Shown piece by piece: positions 22,901-35,091 of a DNA stretch of 64,000 nucleotides. The stretch's first letter is position 1. Each line of letters starts with the position of its first letter. A program made the translations under genes and the position numbers. Below the pieces are notes generated by a model that worked only from the letters and a program-made list of their open reading frames with translations, was not told the DNA's origin and made no database searches. The DNA comes from Hemibagrus wyckioides (taxonomy: Eukaryota; Chordata; Actinopteri; Siluriformes; Bagridae), in assembly GCF_019097595.1 (NCBI RefSeq), contig NC_080716.1:27283401-27347400 (forward strand), given 5' to 3'.

Positions 22901-25105
22901 CTGATCTGATCTGATCTGATCTGATCTGATGTGATCTGATGTGATCTGATGTGATGTGATGTGATGTGATGTGATCTGATGTGATGTGATGTGATGTGAT
23001 GTAATGTGATCTGATGTGATCTGATCTGATCTGATCCGATCCGATCCGATGTGATGTGATGTGATCTGATCCGATGTGATGTGATGTGATGTGATGTGAT
23101 GTGATCTGATGTGATGTGATGTGATGTGATGTGATGTGATGTGATGTGATCTGATCTGATCTGATCCGATGTGATGTGATGTGATGTGATCCGATCCGAT
23201 CCGATGTGATGTGATGTGATGTGATCTGATCTGATGTGATCTCATGTGATCTGATGTGATGTGATGTGATCTGATGTGATCTGATGTGATGTGATGTGAT
23301 GTGATCTGATGTGATCTGATGTGATGTGATGTGATGAGATCTGATGTGATGTGATGTGATGTGATGTGATGTGATGTGATCTGATGTGATGTGATGTGAT
23401 CTGATGTGATGTGATGAGATCTGATGTGATGTGATGTGATGTGATGTGATGTGATGTGATGTGATGTGATCTGATGTGATGTGATCTGATGTGATGTGAT
23501 GAGATCTGATGTGATGTGATGTGATGTGATGAGATCTGATGTGATGTGATGTGATCTGATGTGATGTGATGTGATGTGATCTGATGTGATCTGATGTGAT
23601 CTGATGTGATGTGATGTGATGTGATGAGATCTGATCTGATGTGATCTGATGTGATGTGATGTGATGTGATGTGATGAGATCTGATGTGATGTGATGTGAT
23701 GAGATCTGATCTGATGTGATCTGATGTGATGTGATGTGATGAGATCTGATGTGATGTGATGTGATCTGATGTGATGTGATGTGATGTGATGTGATGTGAT
23801 CTGATGTGATGTGATCTGATGTGATGTGATGTGATGTGATCTGATGTGATGTGATGTGATGTGATGTGATGTGATGTGATGTGATGTGATGTGATGAGAT
23901 CTGATGTGATGTGATGTGATCTGATGTGATCTGATGTGATGTGATCTGATGTGATGTGATGAGATCTGATGTGATCTGATGTGATCTGATGTGATGTGAT
24001 GTGATGTGATCTGATGTGATGTGATGTGATGTGATGAGATCTGATGTGATGTGATGTGATGTGATGTGATGTGATGTGATGTGATCTGATGTGATGTGAT
24101 GTGATCTGATGTGATGAGATCTGATGTGATCTGATGTGATCTGATGTGATCTGATGTGATGTGATGTGATGTGATGTGATGTGATGAGATCTGATCTGAT
24201 GTGATCTGATGTGATGTGATGTGATGAGATCTGATGTGATGTGATGTGATGTGATGTGATCTGATGTGATGTGATGTGATCTGATGTGATGTGATCTGAT
24301 GTGATGTGATGAGATCTGATGTGATGTGATGAGATCTGATGTGATGTGATGTGATGTGATCTGATGTGATCTGATGTGATCTGATGTGATGTGATGAGAT
24401 CTGATGTGATCTGATGTGATCTGATGTGATGTGATCTGATGTGATGTGATGTGATGTGATGAGATCTGATGTGATGTGATCTGATGTGATCTGATGTGAT
24501 CTGATGTGATGTGATCTGATGTGATCTGATGTGATGTGATGTGATGTGATGTGATCTGATGTGATCTGATGTGATGTGATGTGATGTGATGAGATCTGAT
24601 GTGATGTGATCTGATGTGATCTGATGTGATGTGATCTGATGTGATGTGATGAGATCTGATGTGATGTGATGTGATCTGATGTGATGTGATCTGATGTGAT
24701 GTGATGTAATGAGATCTGATGTGATGTTATGTGATGTGATGTGATCTGATCTGATGTGATGTGATGTGATGTGATGTGATGTGATCTGATGTGATCTGAT
24801 CTGATCTGATCTGATCTGATGTGATGTGATGTGATGTGATGAGATCTGATGTGATGTGATGTAATGAGATCTGATGTGATGTGATGTGATGTGATCTGAT
24901 CTGATCTGATCTGATCTGATCTGATCTGATCTGATCTGATCTGATGTGATCTGATGTGATGTGATCTGATGTGATGTGATGTGATGTGATCTGATGTGAT
25001 GTGATGTGATGTGATGTGATCTGATGTGATGTGATGTGATGTGATGTGATGTAATGTGATCTGATGTGATGTGATGTTATGTGATGTGATCTGATGTAAT
25101 CTGAT
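19966..25105. repeat. 5.1-kb pentanucleotide satellite (GTGAT/CTGAT)n
   Basis: More than 1,000 pentamers run in unbroken 5-bp phase. GTGAT is the commonest unit, and CTGAT, GAGAT, CCGAT, GTAAT, GTTAT and CTCAT are variants. The first 130 bp also carry GTGAC units. Because no variant gives a stop codon in minus-strand frames, a 1,099-codon open frame of Ser, His, Ile, Thr, Asp, Gln and Arg runs across 19946-23245. It is an artefact. CCGAT units cluster in only two places (20851-21240 and 23036-23205), and other rare variants also occur in pairs, which exposes a higher-order duplication of about 2 kb. Confidence 0.98.
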
Positions 25106-25198
25106 GCAACAGTATGGATATAAAGTTGATTCTTTTTTAATAGTTCATTCTTTTATACTTCTTATCCATTCAGGTGAAGCACATTATCACTGATATTG

Positions 25199-25505
25199 TA
25201 CAAACTGTTCCTTCACCAGCCTCTCTTTCCTTCTCTCTCTCTATCTTTCCCTTATATCTCCTACCATCTCTCTTTCTTTCATTCTTTTGAACTCCTCCCT
25301 CTCTCTGTCTCTCTTTCATTCTGCCTCTCTCTTTCTCTCTCTCTGTCTCTCTCTCTCTCTCTCTCTTAAAACTGTCACAAAACAGACGGCTAATAACTGA
25401 GAGACTTACTGACTTCTGACTTCCATAAAATATCCAGAATTTCATTCATTATTCTCTAAATAATGTCTAGCAGAACCATGTGTTCTTACAGCAGCTTTAA
25501 CCAAC

Positions 25506-25547
<42 letters not shown>

Positions 25548-25643
25548 GAGATGGAAGGAGATATAGGGAAATAGAGAGAGAGAGATAAAGAAAGAAAGAG
25601 GGGATAGGAGGAATGCAAGATTGAGAGAAAATGAAAGAGATAT

Positions 25644-25684
<41 letters not shown>

Positions 25685-25764
25685 GAGAGGGAGGAGTGGG
25701 AGAGAATAAGAAACAGAGAATAAGTGAGAGTGAAAATAAGAGAGGGAAAGCGGGAGAGAGAGAG

Positions 25765-25802
<38 letters not shown>
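25199..25802. repeat. CT-rich tract facing a GA-rich tract
   Basis: A CT-rich stretch (about 25215-25367) is followed, after about 140 bp of unique sequence, by a GA-rich stretch (25508-25802) with several long GA runs. The two can pair as an imperfect inverted repeat. Leu/Ser or Arg/Glu frames on both strands are artefacts. Confidence 0.9.
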
Positions 25803-25805
<3 letters not shown>

Positions 25806-26431
25806 GCTGTGCTTGTTGCCAGCTCTGTTCCACCCAGTACACAGTGTAACCCCTGGAGTTCAACTAATTCCAAGGTCATGTCCATGCCTTTCTTTTTCAC
25901 TCTTTCATTTTCTCCTGCTCTCTTTTCCCGACACCAGAGTTCCAGTCCTGGAGCACCAGTAAACTTGAATGACTTTCACATCACAAAATCCCTCTTAATA
26001 CCTGTCCAAACAGCAAAACACTGAATTCACTGACCTTACCTTTCACGACTGTAATTCTTCACAGACACACACACACACACTGGGGGATCATCTTCCTGCA
26101 AAACGTGTCCGGATTTTGAAGAGGGTCGAGATCAAACTACTGGTCCTACTACTGGTTCAATTGGTCCTACTTTTAAAGTCCAGTCCTTTCCTCATTCCTC
26201 CTTTATAGCTCTTATAACAGGGACGAATTTGTTTCGTGGACATTCCACAAGTCACGCATGCTCATGAGAAATTATTCACGACTCAGCATCTGAGTGTTGA
26301 GACTCTCGACAGTGTTTATGAGACGATCTACGGACGTAAAATCCGTCTTCATATCTGTAACCTCTCACATCACTTATTATTGGATAAATCTCACACCAGG
26401 GCTCAGACATGAGAGAAAAGCACCTCCAAGC
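25803..26431. other. Unique non-coding stretch
   Basis: Balanced sequence with one (CA)n run at 26063-26081. Nothing gene-like seen. Confidence 0.4.
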
Positions 26432-26645
26432 ACTTTAGTGGAGGCCAAAGATTTGGACTAGATTAGGCCAGACGTGACTTTGAGAGCGAGGAGTGGCCGT
26501 GTCTCATCTGGAATAAATAAGGTTTAAAGAAAGCAAGTCATTATTGCACAACAAACCATGATGGACTGATGCAACGCTGACACTGACTAGTTACTAATGA
26601 TATTGTTTTGCAATAATGACTCGCTCATTCTGAATTATTAGACCA
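26432..26645. promoter_or_regulatory. Candidate conserved element with a 23-bp inverted repeat
   Basis: Arms at 26532-26554 and 26603-26625 are reverse complements at 21 of 23 positions. The core is AGTCATTATTGCA on the left and TGCAATAATGACT on the right, and the spacer is 48 bp. The surrounding sequence is unique and balanced. The arms contain TGCAATA/TATTGCA-like words of the kind bound by C/EBP-type factors, and ATTA cores. It could be a regulatory element, a structured RNA or a small fold-back element. Confidence 0.4.
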
Positions 26646-27084
26646 AAAATATGCACCAGGAGACAACTTGGGAGAGAGGAGAAAAGAATGTTTGCTGGCA
26701 GTCAGTTAAACTGGCAGGATGTAGGCTTTACAGCCAAACCGCTCAGTGCGTGGTTTTTACAGCGTGTTATAATTCAGTCCATCACGGGGATTAATCAAAA
26801 ACAATGGCTGCTTGTTGATCCGTCTTAGCCAAGGATCACTGAATGGAGGATGATTCAATGGCTGCTCGAGTTTGCTCATATTTTCAGACCGCCAACTGTG
26901 CAAAACAGCGAAGAGCCTCGACGAGTTTCTTCCTCGAGACGCATCATCACGACATTTCTCTGAATTCAGCTAATAAACTTTCTTTATGGCTTGTTAGCGA
27001 CAATGCTATGATAATCACACACACACACGCTCCTCCACAATGTACTGTATGTTCCTTAAGAGAAACCATTTGGGCGATTTGAAT
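26646..27084. other. Unique non-coding stretch
   Basis: Balanced composition with a short CA run at 27016-27028. A 79-codon frame at 26843-27082 starts in a plausible context but has no recognisable feature. Confidence 0.35.
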
Positions 27085-27240
27085 TCATTTACCTTCCACT
27101 GAGTCAGCAGCTGCGGTGGCCGTGCTAATGACCTTAGGCTTTCAAATACACTGGGTTTATTGCCCTTTTGGAGCTTTTGTTAATTACTCTCAGAGTTTGG
27201 TGTCGACGCGTTAGCATTTAGCATCTTCTCCCTGACCCCA
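27085..27240. promoter_or_regulatory. Candidate conserved non-coding stretch
   Basis: Unique sequence with CACTGAGTCAGCAGCTG (TGAGTCAGCA resembles an AP-1/Maf site, followed by an E-box), GTGCTAATGACC and TTGTTAATTACTC. The reading as regulatory DNA is inference. Confidence 0.25.
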
Positions 27241-27685
27241 AGGGCTGTCCATCTTTTGTAGTTCAAATCAACTTATATCAGCTACGGTCAAGTCTAGCCT
27301 AGTAAGTAGTAAATAAATTGTTTATAGTGGACTGAAAAGCAGGACTTGTCGAAGAATAAATGATAAATGCTAACAAGTAGGATAAAAAATGCTAAAAAAA
27401 CGAGGAATAAAACAGGAAAAGGAAAATAATCGTGGTGTAATGAAGCAGTGTTAGTGTTACCATAGCAACAAGGTAAATTTTCCAGTAATGTGTGTGTGTG
27501 TGTGTGTGAAATAACAGTTCCCATGCCGTTCCTTTAACACAAATGTTAGTCATTCCCTCTTTCACGCCGCCGCTCTAATGAAGCGTCATGTCTGTTCCGT
27601 CAATAAACGTTTATTTACGTGCTAATGAGCTTCAGCACCGACGTGGCGCTACACAAGCAGCAAGTTTTCCTTCTCCTTTTTTTTC

Positions 27686-27726
<41 letters not shown>

Positions 27727-28831
27727 TAATCTGTGCTTAAATTACATGCTTACAAAAAGAAAGGAGAAGGAAATGAAATAGGTTAAAAATTAGATACAAA
27801 AATGCAGTAAAAAATATAAAATAAAAAATATATATAAAGTAAAATAATTATATGTACAATTTATTTCTTGTGCAGTTTATTATACAATTAATTTATGATA
27901 TATATCATTTTGAAAGTGAATCTTTTAAATAAAATCCTTTTTTTTTCATTTTATTCATTTTTTAATTATTTTTTTACATATTTTATTTTATTTTATTTTA
28001 TATATATTATGCATATATGTTAAGTGGGGAAATTGTGTGTGTGTGTGTGTGTGTGTGAGTGTGTGTGTATTTTTCCCCTTTGATACTACTCTAACAGAAC
28101 AGCAGTACAGTAAGCCTGGAAAGATTTCCCATGTTGTTGTAAAGGCATGTCTCATCTTTGACCCCTGTATGATGTCAGAGCGCTGGGACTGGGTTAAGAG
28201 ATGAACACACCACCTTTGGCTCCGGTCACTCGCTCCGTCATTCAAGTTCAACATTGATCAGCTAAGACACAACTGTAACAGTTTCATAGATAAACATTCA
28301 GCCCTTTTTTCACTTATCTGAGATCATCTCATCTGGTCAGTGTTTGTAGCAGGTGGAGGCAATAAAGTGGGAAGGAAGCTCTCCATGTTCACCTTTAACA
28401 CCAGGGTTTATTTAAAGGTAAGAAGCATTGCATTGTAAAGAGACAATGTAGATCATGAGTTCTGACTTCTGACCAGGAAAATAACAAACAAAAAAACACT
28501 CCCTCCACTGGGAATTCCTACTCAGATGTTCAGCAAGTGATCCAATCCACGTGGCTGTTCAGAACGTAAACACAAGTATCTGCTTCTGTTCAAGCAATCT
28601 AATAGAAAGACTGAGAATGAGAATGGAGACATACTTTACATCACTCATTACACTTAGCTAGCTAGTTTGTTGCTAAGAGATGTTGAACATGGAGACTCCA
28701 TTTAAGCTCAAATGTACTGATTTTGGAAATACGTAATTCCGAGTTCCTGCTTCTGTGGTAAGGTGAATGCAGTCCCAGGTTTCAGAGTAGGAATTCAGAC
28801 TTTTTTGGATTTCTGTGGAGTTCTGTATGAG
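27241..28831. other. AT-rich non-coding stretch
   Basis: Contains (GT)n at 27490-27507, (TTA)n at about 27697-27727, AT-rich sequence at 27740-28020, and (GT)n at 28033-28069. From 28070 to 28830 the sequence is unique. Frames in this stretch are short or run through GT. No gene seen. Confidence 0.45.
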
Positions 28832-29416
28832 CTTTTCTTTTCTTTTCTTTTCTTTTCTTTTCTTTTCTTTTCTTTTCTTTTCTTTTCTTTTCTTTTCTTT
28901 TCTTTTCTTTTCTCTCATCATATCCTCTTCCTTTCCTTTCCTTTCCTTTCCCTCCCTTCCTTCCTTCCTTCCTTCCTTCCTTCCTTCCTTCCTCCTTTCC
29001 TTTCCTTTCCTTTCCTTTCCTTTCCTTTCCTTTCCTTTCCTTTCCTTTCCTTTCCCTTCCTTCCTTCCTTCCTTCCTTCCTTCCTTCCTTCCTTCCTTCC
29101 TTTCCTTTCCTTTCCCTTCCTTCCTTCCTTCCTTCCTTCCTTCCCTCCCACCCTCCCTCCCTCCCTCCCTCCCTTTCCCTTCCCCTTGCGTTCCCTTCCT
29201 TCCTTCCTTCCTTCCTTCCTTCCTTCCTGCCTTTCCTTTCCCTTCCCTTCCCTTCCCTTCCCTTCCCTTCCTTTTCTTTCTTTCCCTTAATTTCCTTTCA
29301 TTTTTTCCCTCTTTCCATTACGCTTCCCCTTCCCCAACTTTTTCTTTTTTCCTTTCCTTTCCTTTCCTTTCCTTTCCTTTCCTTTCCTTTCCTTTCCCTT
29401 TTTCTTTTTCCTTTCA
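28832..29416. repeat. 585-bp polypyrimidine tract (TTTTC/TTTCC/TTCC)n
   Basis: Successive blocks of (TTTTC)n at 28832-28912, (TTTCC)n, (TTCC)n, (TCCC)n and again (TTTCC)n are broken by very few purines. The 175- and 242-codon Phe/Leu/Ser/Pro frames on this strand and the Lys/Glu/Arg/Gly frame on the other are artefacts. Such mirror-symmetric tracts can form triplex DNA. Confidence 0.96.
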
Positions 29417-30721
29417 ACAAACACTTCCCCTATGTCTCCTTGAAACACTGCAAAAAAAAAAAAAAGATAAAAATCACACATCTGTAAATATAATATCAGC
29501 ACAGACAGATACTGAGGATGAACGAGTAGAGGGGATGAGTTAACATTAATGAGTTAACATTGATTGTTTGTCCTGTGAGCTTCATATCTGATTCGGATAA
29601 ACACTTTATAACAACACTTACATGGATAATCCTGCACTAATACCTGATTTAATACTTCATTATGAACGAATGATGAATCTAATCACGAGCTAATGAAGAG
29701 CTAACCTTTTTCTTATTCCTGAAATAGTTTGAGTGCTTATCAAAAAGGTTCGATTAAGTTTCCCTTTACTTGGTAAGTAGTTGTATTTGTACCTACACCT
29801 GATATATTAAGGATGAATAAATATTAATCAATATTATTTTGTGGTCCTTGTTTGTCCTGTGAGCTTCATATCTACTTTCAGGCTTGAAATGAAACATCTT
29901 GCTGTTGTCTCTCGTCTTTTTCAGCCTATCACTCGTCCTTTTGGTCTCTGTATTGTTTCTGTTTAAAACACATTATCTTCTGGTCAGGAATAAAGTGTTG
30001 GGTTACATCCCGAGTCCCTCACAGAGCAGCGCTGCTCATCACATCTTCCCTATCATGCTGATCAGCCCACATCTGACCTCTGTGAAGATTTCCCCTTCTT
30101 ATGAGTAATGAGTGAATTTAGCCAGCGGAGGGACACACACATACACACACACATACACACACACACACACACAGCCCTGCCGTATCATTCATCAGCATGC
30201 GCAGGGGGGATCCTTACCACCTCCTGGCTCGAGATGATGAATCGCACTCATAAAGCGAGGTGCCTCATCCTACAAATGTAAGCATTCTGGCATGTCTGTG
30301 CTTCCCTCCTTCCCTCCCTCTATCTCTCTCTCCCTCTCCCTCTTTTTTCTTTCTCTGTCTCTCTGTATCTTCTTCGAAACCGGTACGACTCCAGGAGGGC
30401 ACGTATTTCATCAAGCTAATATATTTTGTGGTTTGAGGTTTACACAGTTCAATAAGAGCACACAGCATGGGGGAAGCTGCTATTGTGTGATTGCGATGCA
30501 GTCCAATCTGCATGGAGCAGATGAAGAAGAAGGAATCGGACACAGCCGAGGTTCTGATCCAATCTTTTTTTTATATTGTTCGCTTTCGAACGCTCTTTCT
30601 CAGCACTCAGGGAGTCTCAGGAGATGCTTCATCGTTTTTCTTGTGTTGTGTTCTGGTATAGAAAAATAATAGGACACAATGTGGAGTTGAAGTTATCACA
30701 TTAAAATGGATTATTCCGAAC
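29417..30721. other. Unique non-coding stretch
   Basis: AT-rich then balanced. A CA tract with interruptions lies at 30131-30173 and a CT-rich patch at 30300-30365. The overlapping frames at 30265-30669 run through that patch. A TTTGTCCTGTGAGCTTCATA phrase occurs twice (about 29569 and 29857), a trace of a small duplication about 288 bp apart. Confidence 0.4.
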
Positions 30722-31075
30722 ATTTTTATCCGTTTATAGTTACATTTAATGCTTATGAAACATCCAGAAAACCAGCTCCTGTTATCCCTTACACAGAACA
30801 GCAGAAGCGATATAGTCTCCGTCGTGGAGTTACTAAAGAACCGGAAATTTCGACCCATTTGTCCTGAAGATGTTGGAAAATTCCAGCTGTTCCTCTGACT
30901 GACACTGGAGACTCCTTTCCTAAATGTTACGTGAACATCTCCTAACAGAAAACCTCACCATATCAACAACTACACCCATTTAAAAAAAATAAAAATGAAT
31001 AAAATTTGCAGTACACAACTGTCAAAGAAAATCACTCTGACCAATCAGATTTGAGGAACTTGAGCTTAATTAGCA
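30722..31075 (+). repeat. Unnamed dispersed repeat, copy C (most complete)
   Basis: Landmark 1 (TTTTTATCCGTTTATAGTTA) is at 30723, landmark 2 (GACACTGGAGACTCCTTTCC) at 30901 and landmark 4 (CTGACCAATCAGATTTGAGG) at 31037. Between landmarks 2 and 4 it reads CTCCTAACAGAAAACCTCAC and CATATCAACAACTACA. The length is about 350 bp, with no open frame and no obvious terminal repeats. Non-autonomous origin is likely. Confidence 0.7.
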
Positions 31076-32718
<1,643 letters not shown>

Positions 32719-32754
32719 ATCTCTTTTTAGACAATTTGTTAATACAGGTTGTTC

Positions 32755-33065
32755 CAAATCATTACCGTTTCCATAGTAACAGCTTACACATGGACACAAC
32801 ATGATCTAAATTGCAAGACCTTACTGAAAAAATATGTTAATATGGTGACACAAGCTGTAAGGAGACATGTATTTGAAGTAGGGTTTCGTGAAGGAGTCTC
32901 CAGTTTTAGCATTTAGCTGGCTCAACAGCTTTCTTCCTACTTCAGCAAAGATAAGTTTAGCTTTATTTACCTAAAAAGACAGGAAGGAAACATCTGGATA
33001 TAGCTGCTCTAGTGTAAGTGGAAAAGTGTTAATGTTAAATGTAGCTATAAATGGATAAAAATATA
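32755..33065 (-). repeat. Unnamed dispersed repeat, copy D
   Basis: Read on the minus strand: landmark 1 (TTTTATCCATTTATAGCTAC) at about 33062-33040, landmark 2 (CTGGAGACTCCTTC) at about 32905-32891 and landmark 3 (GTTACTATGGAAACGG) at 32780-32765. Order and spacing agree with copies C and F. Confidence 0.7.
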
Positions 33066-33893
33066 ACATGCTGTTCTTTAATAAATCCAAAATTTCGAAT
33101 TCTGGTGGTAAGTCATTGGTGGTATAAGGAACGAAGCACTTCAAGATCTTAACTCTTAAGGTAAGAGTTCCACATCGACCCGAACATTTTTGGAAGCAGT
33201 TCCCTTTGAACTTTGGCCATATTTTCTTCACCCGAGAATTAACCTTTCTATCTGCTTCTCATCCTGGGCTGGAATTTTGTTTGGGGCCATCAGGGAGCTG
33301 CTGAAAGAATGCCTCTTGGTGGTGAAATCTTCTCGCGTAATGAATGTTTGCTCTTCTGACGGGATGAACTCGCTGCGCCGCCGCTAGGTGCTGATGGAAG
33401 CCACTCTGGTGCAGAGGGTTCGAGAGATTCCTCTGTCTATATGTGTCGAAAATATTAGCGCAGAGCTCCGTCATGGTTCCCTGCAAACTTCCTCTTACTA
33501 TCATGCAGAAGAACACATTGAATGATGTGTGGGTGTGTGTGGGTGTGTGTGTGATGAACACCGAGACGATGCTGCAGGGAAGCTTCTGTCACCGAGGATC
33601 CTATACAGCTCATTCAGTGGAATGAGGGTTTTTGGCACAGAGGCTAGTTATTTAGCTGTACACGACAGTCAGGTTTCTACTGAAGCGCGTTGAATGTGTT
33701 CTCTTTCCAGAATTTTCCTGTTGTTAGATTCCACACTGCAGATTTATGGCTTCTACAATCCTAACAGATTTAGCAGAATATGCTTCATGTACAGGATATT
33801 AGAGATGTTATTGTGTTTTTAACACTGAAAAGACTACTTGGGATTTGATTAAGGTATGGGGAGATGTTTGATGTCGTTTTTGATCTAGACATC
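33066..33893. other. Unique non-coding stretch
   Basis: Balanced sequence with a GT run interrupted by GGGTG at 33525-33553. The frames at 33190-33625 have no recognisable features. Nothing else seen. Confidence 0.4.
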
Positions 33894-33900
33894 AGCCTTC

Positions 33901-34869
33901 CAGTGGGTTTCTGTCATTTTGTATACAGACAGATGTGATTTTGTATACAGATGTCATTTTGTCATTTTGTATACAGATGTCATTTTGTCATTTCAGACAT
34001 GTCATTTTGTATACAGACAAATGTCATTCTATATATAGATGCAATTTTGTCAGTTTGTATACATACAGATGTGATTTTGTATAGAGATGTCATTTTGTCA
34101 TTTGTCATTTTGTATACAGACAGATGTGATTTTGTATACAGATCTTTTTGTCAGTTTGTATACAGACTGTGATTTTATATAGATATGTCATTTTGTCATT
34201 TCAGAGATGTCATTTTGTATACAGATAAATGTCATTTTGTATACACATAAATGTCATTTTGTATACAGATGTCTTTCTCATTTTATATACAGATAGAAGT
34301 ATTTTGTCTTTTTGTGTACAGACAGATGTCATTCTATATACAAATGCAATTTTGTTATTTTGCATACAGAGCTCATTTTGTCAGTTTGTATACAGACAGA
34401 TGTGATTTTGTATACAGATGTGATTTTGTCAGTTTGTATACAGACAGATGTGATTTTGTATACAAATGTCATTTTGTCATTTTAGAAATGTCATTTTGTC
34501 TTTTAGTATACAGATAAATGATATTTTATATACAGATGCAATTTTGTCATTTTGTATACAGATGTGATTTTGTCAGTTTGTATACAGACAGATGTGATTT
34601 TGTATACAGATGTGATTTTGTCAGTTTGTATAGAGACAGATGTGATTTTGTATACAGATGTCATTTTGTCAGTTTGTATACAGACAGATGTGATTTTGTC
34701 ATTTCAGACATGTCATTTTGTCATTTTGTATACAGATGTGATTTCGTCATTTTGTATACGGATGCAATTTTTGTCATTTCAGACATGCATGTAATTTTGT
34801 CTTTTTTTTTCATATACAGACAGATTGTATGTGGATCTAATTTTGTCATATTGTATACACATAGATGTC
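33901..34869. repeat. TCATTTTGTATACAGA minisatellite, proximal irregular part
   Basis: Units such as GTCATTTTGTATACAGAT and GTGATTTTGTATACAGACAG recur with variable length. Extra words such as TCATTTCAGACATG intervene, and many units vary. The array is irregular compared with the part after 35,092, as expected for an older or less homogenised flank. Frames rich in Tyr, Cys, Phe, Val and Ile are repeat artefacts. Confidence 0.93.
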
Positions 34870-34886
34870 ATTTTGTCCATTTGAAT

Positions 34887-35074
34887 CTTCTTCTTCTTCT
34901 TCTTCTTCTTTCTGCTTTTCCCTTAAGGGGTCGCTACAGTGAATCATCTTTCTCCAATTAGCTCCCACTAGCTCCATATCCTCATTTATTACATCCATAT
35001 ACCTCCTCTTTGGCCTTCCTCTTTGCCTCCTGCCTGGCAGCTCCATGTCCAGCATTCTCCTACCAATATACTCA
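34887..35074 (-). mobile_element. RTE-like LINE, 3' end only
   Basis: The minus strand encodes the last part of a non-LTR retrotransposon reverse-transcriptase protein. It runs EYIGRRMLDMELPG, then RRQRGRPKRRYMDV, then WRKMIHCSDPLRE. This tail is widespread in fish RTE-like LINEs. Compared with the usual form, about ten residues between the VG and the WR appear to be missing. The 3' end is the AGAAGAAGAA tail at 34887-34910. The insert is only 188 bp, so it is severely 5' truncated. Both sides carry the same 17 bp, ATTTTGTCCATTTGAAT (34870-34886 and 35075-35091), a perfect target-site duplication. Confidence 0.85.
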
Positions 35075-35091
35075 ATTTTGTCCATTTGAAT

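Noticed and set aside
19946..23245. 1,099-codon open frame on the minus strand made of Ser, His, Ile, Thr, Asp, Gln and Arg
   Set aside because: It is the translation of the GTGAT pentamer satellite. No pentamer variant creates a stop in that strand, so the frame is open by composition. There is no start context, domain or splice support.
19966..25105. CRISPR-like or regulatory array in the satellite
   Set aside because: There are no unique spacers. The sequence is a continuous pentamer, and the setting is a vertebrate genome.
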